From positions 6,262,001 through 6,326,000 of the forward strand of contig JBHGNT010000015.1 in NCBI GenBank assembly GCA_043228905.1: a stretch of 64,000 nt of DNA, written 5' to 3'. This stretch comes from Azolla caroliniana. Its lineage: Eukaryota > Polypodiophyta. A program made the translations under genes and the position numbers. This document shows, piece by piece, positions 42,351-54,421 of this stretch. The notes beneath the pieces were generated by a model. That model saw only the letters and a list, made by a program, of their open reading frames with translations, was not told where the DNA came from and ran no database searches. The stretch's first letter is position 1. Each line of letters opens with the position of its first letter.

Positions 42351-42938
42351 TGTCGTGAAGAAAACCGGCCATGGGCGGAATCGGAGAAAGAGGGGCATGA
42401 ACCGGCTCTTACACGGACGGACGCGTGAATTGATATTTGGATATTTGTATGTATGATTCATAAATGGATCGGCTAATGTAAATACTAGGTAGTGTGCATT
42501 TATTAAGGGATTGTGCGTATCTCTGTCGAAAGGGATAGGGAATAAAGCGGTTTTGACTAGGGAGAAAGACGGCCCCTTTTAGGAACTATTTTTAAGGAGA
42601 GGAGAGGAGGAGGAGAAGGGATCGCGCGTTGGCGAGGTCGAAGTGCTGCTGCAAAACCGAGTGCCGAGCTCTCTCTCCTCCAATCGTCGTTCTCTGTGGG
42701 TGTCGGGAGTTCGTTGCCTCTGCTTCGTGGACAGCCCATGTGCTTCCAGCAGAGTCTCTCTCTCTCCCTTTTCCCCTTTTGTTTCTTCGAGTCGTGTGGC
42801 TGTCGTCGATGTGCGTGAGTAGGACCCCGTGTCGGGTCCATTACCAGGTTGCCGGTTGTAACTGCTCGAGTTGTAAGCTATTGACTATAGTAATCGGATT
42901 CCTGTTTTCTTGCTCTTAATCTCTTCCTGTGTACTTGC

Positions 42939-42995
<57 letters not shown>

Positions 42996-43007
42996 TGGTC
43001 CAAGACA
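42351..43007 (+). repeat. A1 5' LTR, 3' end deleted
   Basis: TGTCGTGAAGAAAACC start shared with A2. A (CT)n run at about 42940-42992 lies near the end. The usual GCGACA end and primer site are missing; sequence passes straight into Gag coding. Confidence 0.7.
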
Positions 43008-43010
43008 CCC

Positions 43011-44930
43011 GTGTCGCTCGTGAGGGAACGGGTACCCTCGACAGAGCCGTTGAATCGATCGTCGGCACTATAGGCCGGTTCGGAGGGAAAGACGCCACAA
43101 GTTATTTGGAGGCTTACCGGGCCAAAATGATCATGAGGGATATCCCGATGGACAGGCGGCTGTCTGGATTCCCTCGGGTGGTGACGCCGAGCATCCACGC
43201 GGAGGTGCTCGAGGTGCTGGCCGGATGCCAGACTTGGGAGGAGTTCGAGCTGCAGCTCCTCGAGAAGTACGGGTTTGACGACTCGCTTCGGCTATCAAGG
43301 CGGGACTTTATGGCGTGGGTGGAAAACCCCGGAAAAGGGAGGAACATGTCGGCGCTCCTCTAGGAGTTCGAAAAATGGTTCGCGCGGCTGTCAACGCTAG
43401 ACCGGACCGTGCTCGAAATGAGTCGAGTACTATTGTTTGTCAAGTCGGTGGACGCGCTCGACAGGGAAAAGGTGGGTCCCCTATTGGAAACGGACGAAAG
43501 GCTCACTGCAGACTGGGCCGTGGTAAAACGGGTCTGCAGCCGTTTTGACAAACGGCGCGATTGGAGCGACAGAAGCTCGTCGGGGTCAGGGCCGGTCCCG
43601 GCGAGGAGGCTCGAGGAGCCGGTATCGATGCCGGCCGGTAGGAAGGAAGAGATCCGAATCTGGCTAGAGTTGGGGTCAGCATCGAATGACGTGGTCAGAG
43701 GCCCATCCGGAGGAGCGACTTTGGAGGAGCTGACACAGATGGTGCGCAACTTGCAGATCGCACAGGCCCGGAGAGACAATGGCGAACAACCTCACGACCG
43801 GAGGCCGCCGGCTGGGCAGCGGTGCATGTGGTGTGACGCGATCGGTCACATTCGGAAGGATTGCGTGGATTTCGCCGACGCGCTTAGGACCAACGTGGTG
43901 TACCTCTGGAACGGGCGGGTGCACGCGAGCGAGACCTGGAGAGCCCTAGAACTAAATACGGGGCGCAACGGAATGAAGAGGTTGATGGAAGAGGCCGCGA
44001 CACGGCACGTTGAAGCCATTAAGTACTCAGTGTCGGCGGGAATTCAGGTCGGGGGTGACGAGTCCCGAAAGGTGAAGGACTCCGGATTCTGACTGCTAGT
44101 GCTAGAAGGCCTCTCCGGAGTTCGGCTAAAGAAGGAAGAGGCTGACCGTGCGGAACAACGGGTCCAGGAGGTCACCGGATGGTACGATCCGGTCGAAGAG
44201 AAAACAGGTTTGTAGAAGCCACTTGCCAGAACTACGAGGCTCTGGTGGAAGACAAACGGGCAGGAAAGGCCGGGGGCATCGGTCCCCCGTAGAGGTATGA
44301 GACCCGGTTCGGACAGAAACCGATCGGTGCCGGCAACCCAGGCGCGCCAGACGGAAAGAAGCAGGCGGGGTTTCGGTTGAGCACTGAAATCGAGAGAGCA
44401 ACGGACCTACGGAAGGTCCTTGAAGAGCGGATCCTCGACAGTAAAGTGGAGCTGTCGTTGTGGGAGGTGCTGGGAATCGCCAAGAGGGAGTTCCACGACT
44501 CCATCGTAGACTTGGTGAAGCGGAAGAGGCTCTCGACGGAGCCGAAACCGGAGAAGCCAGTGGAGGTGCGGACTACGCACTTAGAAGACGCAACCCTAGA
44601 AGACGAGTTGGCGGAAAGCCACTACGCGAAGCCGCATTGGGCCAGGGTGACTACGGAGACACCTGTGCGGATCGACAACGTTCCGGAACCGGTGGTGGCC
44701 TTGGTAGACCATGGATCCGAAATCAACCTGATGTCTATGGATTTCTACAAGAGGGGTAAATGGCTGATCAACACCAAGCATGGGTGGAAGATACGCGCGG
44801 CGACGCGTGCTACGGAGGAGCTGCATGGTGCGTGCCCGAATGTACGCGTAAAGGTCGGTGACGTCGAGATAGATCAACATTTCTTCGTGCAGGAAAAATC
44901 CTCGCACCCGGTGATTCTCGGCGAACCATA
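43011..44930 (+). pseudogene. A1 Gag-protease
   Basis: Gag begins in the conserved TLDRAVESIVG region and continues GRFGGKDATSYLEAYRAKM, FPRVVTPSIHAEVLEV, TWEEFELQLLEKYGFDDSLR, DFMAWVENPGKGRN. TAG at 43361 replaces Gln. The CTD region has FARLSTLDRTVLEMSRVL. Zinc knuckle CMWCDAIGHIRKDC lies near 43826. A TGA at 44090 (for Trp) and a one-base loss near 44212 follow. Protease has VALVDHGSEINLMSMDFY (the D-H-G active site typical of this group) near 44695-44750, cut at GEPY by T1. Gag and protease form one ORF in this family. Confidence 0.85.
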
Positions 44931-45678
44931 TGATAGAGTGTATAAGATAATAGATAGTTATACACTATATGAGGGCTTGATCAAACCGATTAGATGGAGT
45001 TGAAAATCATAATATATTATATAGCTCTAGGTAATTATGATTAGAGAGTATAACTCAAGAAACTAAGAAAAAAGATAGAGAAAGCGAGCAAGAAATAAGA
45101 ATATTCTGATATTCCAACATCAAGAGAATACAAAGGAGACAAACTCCACATTGAACTAAAACCAAAGACCTTCCTCTTCTAAGACACTTCCTCTTCCACA
45201 AAGACACTTCTTCCTAACACTCCTCATCCACTCTTTGGTCTTCACTCTTCGCCCCCTTCTCACTAATATTACTTCTTCTTTTATAACCTTCCTCTTCTTA
45301 TCCACGTTCATGCTATTTTTAGAAGCTTTTTATCTCCCTATTTTTAGCTATGACACATCAACCTTCTAATCGTCATATCTCCCTCATCCGATATCCAAAT
45401 TAAGCGATTTAAAAAGCTATAGAAAGCTCTTTTTACAAGCTTTCTAATCCATATTTAAACGTGATATTTGGATAAACAACGAGGGAGTTATGACCATTCT
45501 ATTTTTACTGTTTTTTATAGTCTGCGTTTTCTCTTTTTAATTTTCTCTTGGTCTCGTACTTTTACTTTTGACTTCTTCCCTAAGGTCTTAGTTCGTGTTC
45601 TTATCCTCAAAAGGTGAATTATCTATACTTTATATTCTCCTAATGTTCAATGGCTTAGATTCTAAAAACACTTTCACA
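44931..45678 (-). repeat. T1 3' LTR
   Basis: 748 bp. Minus-strand ends TGTGAAAG...CTCTATCA. Reads TTTTTAATTTTC where the other copy reads TTTTTACTTTTC. Confidence 0.95.
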
Positions 45679-45939
45679 TTTAGCCCTCCCCCTTGTTAGA
45701 GGCTAAGCCATTTATGGCGAAGCACTTATTGGCAGTACTTAACAAACAAAAGCTCTCTCGCCAATCTCTTGGCTATAGACAATGAGAGAGATATAATAAA
45801 AAGAAAATAAAAAGATGTGAGTAAAACCCCCGCTAATCGGTAGGAAAAACCTCACATTCTCTACAAATAAAAAAAATAATCACTATTACCATCTTCCTTT
45901 TTGTTAATAGAGAGAAAGATGGGTCTACAATATGGACTA

Positions 45940-48900
45940 TTAAGAAAATAATGTATGGGGAAACAAGTCCACTTCTTGCTCCCATCCATCCGTATCAACA
46001 ATATCATTAGTAACTTGGGGAATATAAGTAGGTCCCCGAGTTACATACTTTTTAAGGCGCCATCCGTTCACTCGATAAGAATGAAGTGCTCCATCCACAT
46101 CTTTCAATTGGTAACTTCCGTTGTCATACTTTTTGTGAACCAGAAAGGGTCCTTCCCACTTATTATCAAGCTTTTGTCCTTGAATATAATCATATCTATT
46201 ATCATACCTAAGAACCAATGATCCTTCTTCAATGTGGTTGCCCTTGTGTTTTTTGTCATATGCCTCCTTTCTCTTCATTGCTTGATTTAAGTAATGCTCC
46301 ACAGCTTCTTCTCTTGAATATTGTAGTAGATGGTTGCTCGCTAAACGACTCATCACATCATTTCCTTTTGAGCGATGCGATGCCTCCATTAGTCTATTAC
46401 TTTTGATCTCAAGTTCGATCGGAAGTAACGCTTCTTTTCCATAAACCAAATAAAAGGAGTAAAACCTGTGGAGGATTTATAAGAAACTCTATAAGCCCAA
46501 AGAGTATCATCCAAATACCTATCCCATGTTCTTGCTTTGTCTTGCACTAACTTTGTCAAATTCTTCACTATAAGCCCATTCACTTTCTCAACTGCACCAT
46601 TTGCTTGAGGATAATAAGGCGTTGAATATCGATGCTTAATCTTCAACTTGCTTAATAGACAAGCTAACATTTCACTCCTAAAACCGGGTCCATGATCGGA
46701 TACAATCTCCATGGGAACTCCAAATCTAGTACAAATATTCTTATACACAAATTGGGCTACATCTTTGGCTTTAATCGAGGAAGTTGCTATAGCTTCCACC
46801 CACTTTGTCATGTAGTCAATGGCCACCAAAATAAACTCTTTACCATGTTGAGTTTTCGGAAGAGGTCCTACTGCATCAATTCCCCATTTCTCGAATGGAG
46901 CAAACACCACAATGGGTTGTAAAGGTCCACTTTGTAGATGTCTTATTCCCGCTTTTTGACATGCATCACAAGATCTACACCAATCATGCACATCCCTATG
47001 GATAGTAGGCCATGTAAAACCAATTAGTAAAATCTTTCTTATCATTATATCATGGGCTAAATGCCCACCACAAACTTCTTCATGCAACTTAAAGAGTATC
47101 TTTATAATCTCGCTTTTGTTAGGAACTCTTCGTAAAACTCCATCTTTCCCTTTGTTGTACAAATCTTCACCCACCAAATGATATTGTGAAGCCTTTGCCA
47201 CCAAACGCTTTCTTTGCAAAGCATTGAGGTTATTTGGAAACTCTCCTTTATTAAGAAAATTATGTACTTCCTCTAGGGAGTCTACATCTTTGCACGTCTC
47301 CAAAACACCAACGAAACCTTCCTTGATCTTATCTAATTGGGCTTGAGCTAATGCATCCGCTTCTTTATTGTATAATCTCCCCACATGCTTAACCTGTATC
47401 TTTTCAAAAGACCTTAGTAGACTCATTGCTTCTTTATAAAAATTTCTAAGCCCATCACTTTGACATTTCCAATTGCCTTGAATTTGTTTAATTACCAATA
47501 AGGAATCACCCTTAAGAATTAATCTTTTTATCTTCATAGCTTTACATAGACGAAGACCATAACACAAGGTAGCATACTCCGCTTCATTATTTGAATTCAC
47601 ACCACTTAATGTAATACCTTCACTTTTTACTCTGTCTCCTTGAGGATCCTTGAGAATAATCCCACCCACGGCTATGTTTGTGGCTTTGCGAAATGCCCCA
47701 TCAAAGAATAAGGTGAATGCATCCTCCATATCCGGCTCGGGAAGTGCCTTTCGTAGCTTTACCAAGTCTTCTTCATGAAAGGTTTCTCTAAAGGTGAGAA
47801 GATCCGCCAATTCGGCACGCATAGTTGACTCCAATTTGACTTCAAAATCAAACTCCGCCAATAGTAGAGCCCATTTAGCAATTCGTGCTGAAATGCTCAC
47901 ATGTTGGAGTACATATGGGAGTAATGACATGCTAGTGATTATTACAAAATGATGAGGTAGTAGAAAGCTTCTAAACTTTTTACAAGCATATATAAGAGCT
48001 AACATCCACTTTTCTACTTCTAAGAATTCTTTCTCTACATCAGACATGGCTTTACTAATAAAATATATAGGATGCATAAGCCTATTTTCAGAATCTTGTT
48101 GCATAAGAATGGCTCCTATAGCATGAGATCCAACACTAAGAGAAAGAAAGAAGGTAGATGTTCTATCAGGTGGCTTTAGAATAGGAGCATTACATAATAG
48201 TTCTTTTATTCTTACATATTGCTCTTCAGTTGTAGATGTCCACAAGAAGTTGTTGGTGCGAAGAATAATGCGAAAAGGATAGAGAATTTGGGCCAACATA
48301 TGAATGAATCGTTCAAAGTAACGAACTTTTTGAACAAATACCTCCAAATCTTTGATACTCGTGGGTGTTGTCATCTTTTGAATTGCTTCAATCTTTGAGC
48401 TATCAACTTTGATTCCTTCTTGAGACACCACATGACCAAGCATCACCACCTCCTTTTCACCTATGTGACACTTCTCTGGGTTGAGTTGCATTTTGCATTC
48501 CTCCAATCTTTTGAATGCCGAGCGAACCTTTTCCAAATGGTCTTTCCTGCTACTATAAATTGCAAAGTCATCCATAAAGACTCTAACAAACTTTCCAAAG
48601 AATGGTTGGAATACATGAATAGCAAGACGATTAAATGTAAAAACAGCATTTGTGAGTCCAAAGGGCATGCATCGATATGCAAAGCATCCCCATGGAGTGA
48701 TGAATGTCGTCTTCTTTTGATCCTCTTCCGCAATACGAATTTGAAAATAACCTGAATAGCCATCACAAACAGAGTACATTTCATGACCCGCAATTTCATC
48801 TAATATTTCATCTTGGAAAGGGAGAGGAAAGTGATCCCTCTTGGTAGCCGCATTTAGAGGTTTGTAATCAACACAAACCCTCCATTTTCCATTCTTTTTA

Positions 48901-49757
48901 GGTACCACCACAATGGGCGAAACCCATTCAGAATCTTCCACTGGGTAAATGAATTGTGCACGCAACAAAGCTTTGACTTCCTTTAATAAGGCCTCCTTTT
49001 GCACGTGACCTAGCCTTCGCAACTTTTGCGCAACGGGAGTTGTACCCTCCTTTAGATTTATGTGATGTTGGATGACATCTACACCCCTAATATGAGCATA
49101 ATCACTAATGAAAAGGTTAGGAAATTCAGAAATCAAATTAATAAATTGTTGCTTCTCTTGCCCTTTAAGATCTTTAGAAATCATCTTCTCTTTTTGCTCC
49201 ATAGTAATTAAACCTCCTTCATCATCTTCTTCCTTCAAAACGGCATATGATGTGGTCATTTCCCATTCTGACGAGGAATCTTCACTTTCATCACTTTCAT
49301 ATGCGGACCCACTATCATATTCAGTTATTCCATCTTCTTCTTTCTCAATAAGTCTTTGTTGCCGCATATCATAATGTATGCTCACTCCTTTTGATGGCGT
49401 TATGGTCATCAAACCTTTGCTCCAATCTTGGACAACATTGAGTTCTTGCATCCATGGTCGTCCTAGTACCAAAGAATATGACGGTCCTTTTAGTGGTATT
49501 ACATGAAAATCCATGGAAATGCTTACCCCAAAACACTTGATGACAACATCCTCCACTATGCCAATGCAATGGACCACTCCACCATCGGCTACAGCCACTC
49601 TTGCCGAAGATGACCTACTTATAGGAATTCCCACTTTGTTTACCACAAATTCAGAAATCAAGCTTACTCTAGCACCACTATCAACCAACGCATCTTTGAT
49701 GTGAAACCCTTTGATGGAGACGGGGATGGTGGGTCGTATGTCCTTTCGATCTTCTAC
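45940..49757 (-). pseudogene. T1 Pol: protease, RT, RNase H, aRNase H, integrase
   Basis: In order: protease (LVDSGARVSLI, then LVLGRPWMQ), reverse transcriptase (VSPIVVVPKKNGKWRVCVDY, VCDGYSGYFQI, VRVFMDDFAIYS), RNase H (FLSLSVGSHAIGAILMQQ), a second RNase H (LFFDGAFRKATN, NNEAEYATL), integrase zinc site (GGHLAHD...CRSCDACQ) and core (FILVAIDYMTKW, IVSDHGPGF, PQANGAVEKVNG) with all three acidic residues. At about 46450 one T is missing from a T-run, shifting the last 170 residues (VYGKEALLPIELE, RYDNRYDYIQGQKL) to a second frame ending at 45940. Otherwise intact, about 1260 residues. In an active copy it would process, copy and integrate the element. Confidence 0.9.
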
Positions 49758-51100
49758 TCACACGATTCCCACATAATGCACAGTCTTCCGACTTTGGCGA
49801 ATACTTGCAAGTCGCCCCCACTCCTTTCGTAATGTGGGAGATAATTGGAGAAGTTGCGGCCATGTTATCCTTGGTCCACTTGAAATCAACTCATGCTTCA
49901 AATTGAAAGCTTCTACACCTTCACCCATAGGAATGTCCTCCATCTTGATCTTTCTTCTAGAGTGTCTCCTTCTCAATTTTTCCTCTTTCTCATTCTCCTT
50001 AGACTTCTTCTTTTGTCTTGAGGCACTAGATTCTCCTTCAACTTCTTTCTCCTTTTGCGAGGACCTTGTCCTTTTCACAGGAGCTACTTCAAAAGAATTA
50101 TCACTATCATCAATAAAATTAAGAAGATTCACATTATGAGGGATTGTAGGAACCTGAGCCATAGGGAGTGTTACGTTTCCTTCGACTTCATTGTTGTTAG
50201 GTCGTTGTCCATTCCTTTGCACTTGATAAATGCCTCTTCCCATGCCTCTTTGTTGTCGATGAGGACATCTTGTTGAGATGTGTCCCTCCTCTTGACAAGA
50301 ATAACAAATTACACCGTGATGCCCTCTAGAGCCACCACCATCGGGAATAGTGTTGTGAATTGCTTGGGATTGTCGCAAGTGGGTCATCACTTCATCAAAG
50401 CGCCGATTTACCAATGCCATGGTATCTTGTTCACTCCTCACTTGTTCAACTTCTTGGGATATACTTGTTGGGTTTATTGTTGTGGTGGTATACACATTTG
50501 GAAACACTTGTCCCCCATGCACAATTGAAGATGAGGCTTGAAAGTTGGCACGAGGCATCAAATTTGCACCCAAAGCCGTCATTTGGGGATCCCCCAAGGA
50601 GCTCATCATCTTCACTTGTCGATCATAAGCTTGACAAACTTGGATAAGAGCTTGAAACGATGTGGGATCCTTCAAGTTTGCTTCCAAACGGAAATACATA
50701 TCAAGACCCATCTTGAATCGTTCCATTTTAAACCACTCGTCTTCAGTGCCGCCACGAAGACGAATCCATGTAGTCCACAAATCCTTGAAATTTCTTTCAT
50801 ACTCAGTGAAACCAATTGGTGATTCCATCTTTAGTCGAAATAGCTCTTCCCTTACTTCGGTTGCACTTCGTCGTTGAATATATTTGGCACGAAACTGGTG
50901 CACCAACAATTGATATGCTCCCTGTTGGTTTGGAGGAAGAGAGTCATACCAATCTCGAGCTCGACCATAGAATGTAGCTACCAATAAAGGTAACTTCTCA
51001 TTGTCGGTGATGCGTCCAATAGAGACAGCATGATGCTCAAAAGATGCCAAAAAGGCACCCGCATCTTGTGTTCTTTCACCTGAAAATGCAAATTGCATAG
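49758..51100 (-). CDS. T1 Gag
   Basis: ATG near 51100 gives MQFAFSGERTQDAGAFLAS; the longer frame into the LTR (51221) is unlikely to be used. The Retrotrans_gag core shows ATFYGRARDWYDSLPPNQQG, HQFRAKYIQRRSATEVREEL and LKMESPIGFTEYERNFKDLW. A CCHC knuckle, CYSCQEEGHISTRC, follows near 50300, then a Lys/Glu-rich region (about 49980-50060). It ends GIV-TGA at 49758-49760, and the next codon begins the Pol frame without a shift. Gag forms the particle and binds element RNA. The ORF is uninterrupted, in keeping with the near-identical LTRs. Confidence 0.85.
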
Positions 51101-51186
51101 CTAAGTTAATGTAATATAGAAACACAATTAAATGATAAGTTCTCCCTCCTATACGGAAAGGATCCGCCCTCCCTGGAGCGCCAAAA

Positions 51187-51934
51187 TGATAGAGTGTATA
51201 AGATAATAGATAGTTATACACTATATGAGGGCTTGATCAAACCGATTAGATGGAGTTGAAAATCATAATATATTATATAGCTCTAGGTAATTATGATTAG
51301 AGAGTATAACTCAAGAAACTAAGAAAAAAGATAGAGAAAGCGAGCAAGAAATAAGAATATTCTGATATTCCAACATCAAGAGAATACAAAGGAGACAAAC
51401 TCCACATTGAACTAAAACCAAAGACCTTCCTCTTCTAAGACACTTCCTCTTCCACAAAGACACTTCTTCCTAACACTCCTCATCCACTCTTTGGTCTTCA
51501 CTCTTCGCCCCCTTCTCACTAATATTACTTCTTCTTTTATAACCTTCCTCTTCTTATCCACGTTCATGCTATTTTTAGAAGCTTTTTATCTCCCTATTTT
51601 TAGCTATGACACATCAACCTTCTAATCGTCATATCTCCCTCATCCGATATCCAAATTAAGCGATTTAAAAAGCTATAGAAAGCTCTTTTTACAAGCTTTC
51701 TAATCCATATTTAAACGTGATATTTGGATAAACAACGAGGGAGTTATGACCATTCTATTTTTACTGTTTTTTATAGTCTGCGTTTTCTCTTTTTACTTTT
51801 CTCTTGGTCTCGTACTTTTACTTTTGACTTCTTCCCTAAGGTCTTAGTTCGTGTTCTTATCCTCAAAAGGTGAATTATCTATACTTTATATTCTCCTAAT
51901 GTTCAATGGCTTAGATTCTAAAAACACTTTCACA
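51187..51934 (-). repeat. T1 5' LTR
   Basis: 748 bp, the partner of 44931-45678. It is followed by the duplicated CCATA and then A1 coding. Confidence 0.95.
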
Positions 51935-51939
51935 CCATA

Positions 51940-53681
51940 CATTACAGCAGCATGCATGGAGACGAAGGTGCTGGATAACGGTTCGGCGTATGTGCGTGTC
52001 AAGAGCCAGGACAGTCGGCATTCCGTCCAATTCATGACCGTACGTCCGAACCATGAGAGGAATCGCGAGACCCTCAGTGGCGACAGCCGAGGGGATTTTT
52101 AGAGAGGGCTATCAAGGCGTGGGGCCGCGGTAGTCCGGACGTACCGGAAGAACCCCACACATGTACAGTAGGTAGGAAGTTTTGGTTCTCCAAAAACGGA
52201 GGTTGTACTATAGCCGGCGTCAGCGGCCGGGAGAGGAAGCGAGCGGAGGAGCGGCTCAAGGGATGCGGAGTCCTCTCCCCCGATGAAGAAATCAGCGGCG
52301 CCGTGGAGGCGGTCTCTTTTGACGACACTTTGGGCGAGTTACGAAAAGTGATCGGTGAAGACCTTAGAGAAGACTGGACCGTTCCGATTAGTTCGATGGG
52401 AATGTACGAAGTCATCGCGGACTTCGGGGAAAGGATCGGGTCGGATCGGACGGCCCACGTGGATATAAAGTAAAAGATTGTGGACCGGAAGGTGAGGCCA
52501 GTCGCGGCACCCTTGCTGGAGGGCGGCGAGGAGCGGATAAAAGGGGTCGCGTCGGACCCAAGTTTACGGAATCCGGCTGGCATAGGGTTACGGGAGCTCA
52601 AGGTCGGTGGGGGTGGCTTTCTACTGCCGGCAGAGGATAGGTTTCAGAGAATGCTCGGAAGGCATGGGAAAGCCTTCGCGTTCTCGTCGGAGGAGATTGG
52701 GTGCGTGGACCCGACGATCGTCGAACTGATGGTGATCTTCACGGTACCGCATGTACCATGGAATCTCAAACCGATTCCGGTGCCAAGAGCTCACATCCCG
52801 AAGTTGATGGAGCTTCTGAAGCAAAAGGTGGAGATGGGCATCCTCGAACCGTCGAGTGCCCCGTATTCGAATCGGTGGTTTACGGTGTCGAAGAAGAACG
52901 ACACGTTGCGTTTCATTCAGGACCTGTAACCGGTCAACAGGGTGACTATCCGTAATGTAGTAATCGGACCGACCATAGACGAGTTCGCGGAGGCCTTCAC
53001 TGGGAGGTCGATCTATTCGGTCGGTGACTTATACTCGGGGTACGACTAGTTCCAGCTAGCCGTGGAGAGCAGGGATATCACGATGATGCGAACCCCTCTC
53101 GGCCTAGTACGGATGTGTACCCTACCACAAGGCGGGACGAACTCGGTGGCGCATATGGTGAATGCAATGAACAAGGTGCTGAGGGACTGCATCCCGGACA
53201 TCACCATGCCATTCTTGGACGACATCCCGATAAAGGGGTGTCCGGTGGATGATGCGGATGAGACAGTCAGGCCAGACGGATGCGGGAGGTTCGTCGTGAA
53301 CCACATCAACAACTGCGAGAAGGTGCTGCAAAGGCTCGAAAGCGCACGATTCACCTTCTCCGGAGAAAAATCAGCGTTCGGGCAGTCGGAGATCTTGGTG
53401 GTCGGACACTTGTGCGGGCCTTACGATAGGAAACCGTCTCCGGCAAAAGTAGAGGTCATCTCCGCGATGAGGAACGATTGCGGGTCGGTTACGGAGGTCC
53501 GCAGATTCTTGGGAGCATGCGCGTTCTACCACATCTGGATCCCGCACTACGCACATGTCGCGGAACCTCTCTATGGACTATTGAAAAAAGGGGCGTAGCT
53601 TTGAGTGGAGGACGGAGCACACGCAGTCGGTCCAGAGACTAAAGGAGGCGCTTACGGTAGCGCCAGCTCTTCGTAAAGAGG
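51940..53681 (+). pseudogene. A1 protease end and reverse transcriptase
   Basis: Protease coding resumes with METKVLDNGSAYVRVKSQD and stops at TAG 52100-52102 within GGATTTTTAGAG. The reverse transcriptase frame is -1 from there: IKAWGRGSPDVPEEP, CTIAGVSGRERKRAEERL, VEAVSFDDTLGELRKV, then DRKVRPVAAPLLEGG, APYSNRWFTVSKKN, FIQDL (TAA at 52927 for Gln), PVNRVTI, GYD (TAG at 53047 for Gln), RMCTLPQGGTNSVAHMV and MPFLDDIPIKG (FxDD site). A one-base gain near 53593 shifts the frame before FEWRTEHTQSV. It is cut at 53681 by A2. Confidence 0.85.
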
Positions 53682-54345
53682 TGTCGCGTTGCTACGTGCG
53701 TGCGTGGAGAACAAGGTGGGACCACTGGGGTCTTGGACCGAGGAGTAGGTGAAAGAAAGGGGGGGAGAGAAAGAGAGAGAGAGACGCTCACACACGTATA
53801 GACAAAGAAGCGCACGGGGACGCGGCCCAACAACATAGGAGACACGAGTTGAGCAGGAAATCGAGTACAAGAACACTAGTGTATGTATATAAATATATGT
53901 ATGCAGACGACTCGAACGGTTACAGCCGACCAGGTCGGCGAGAAGGATGCCAACGCCTGATCACCCATGCACACAGGGGGAGCAAGATGGAGATTCTGCC
54001 GGAAGCACACGGGTGTTCCACGGAGCAGGATCAGCCTCTTGAGAACCTGCGCAAAAGAAGTTATGGAGAACAACAGAGAAGAAGAGCTCGGTCCCAGTTC
54101 GACAGCACTTCGTCCCCTCTAGCGCGCAATACCTTCTCTCCCCGTCTCCCTCTCTTTTATAGCTCAAGGAGGGAGGCCGTTTCACCCGTTTACATCACAT
54201 TAATTCTCTCTATCGAATATTGCTACCTAGGATTCGACTTTTGTGCCTACCTATCTACTATACAACAAGGGGCGTGCCCACGTGTAAGGGCCGGTTCACA
54301 CATGCTATACACGGTTTGCGCATGGGGATGGTTTTCTTCACGACA
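53682..54345 (-). repeat. A2 3' LTR (664 bp)
   Basis: Minus-strand ends TGTCGTGAAG...CGCGACA. A TATAAAA box (54155-54161, minus strand) follows a pyrimidine-rich stretch, as in the other family A LTRs. Confidence 0.85.
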
Positions 54346-54421
54346 TCCGCCCCCACCTAACCGCGCATCCACCGGTATGCGCCAAAATTGGGTTCCTGCC
54401 GGAGAAAACCGGTCTTAGTCT

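Larger units (their letters stand above)
44931..51934 (-). mobile_element. T1: young Tat-type Ty3 element, 7004 bp
   Basis: Two 748-bp LTRs (44931-45678 and 51187-51934) differ at one base that I could find. The target duplication CCATA is at 44926-44930 and 51935-51939. Gag and Pol are on the minus strand in a single frame separated by one TGA. The polypurine tract AAGGGGGAGGGC adjoins the left LTR, and TGGCGCTCCAGGGAGGG (primer-like) adjoins the right one. Pol has RNase H followed by a second, archaeal-type RNase H, as in the Tat lineage. Only the TGA and one frameshift separate it from an intact element. Confidence 0.95.
42351..53681 (+). mobile_element. A1: family A Ty3 element, twice interrupted
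   Basis: The LTR begins TGTCGTGAAG at 42351 inside copia C. Gag-protease follows to 44930. T1 occupies 44931-51939 (with duplicated CCATA), after which A1 resumes at the exact next codon of protease (GEPY|ITAACMETK). Reverse transcriptase runs to 53681, where A2 is inserted. The LTR's 3' end and primer site are deleted near 43008. RNase H, integrase and 3' LTR lie beyond A2, outside the window. Confidence 0.85.

Noticed and set aside
51125-51221. Start of T1 Gag inside the LTR
   Set aside because: The frame is open into the LTR, but a start there would precede the primer site; ATG near 51100 fits the Gag family better.
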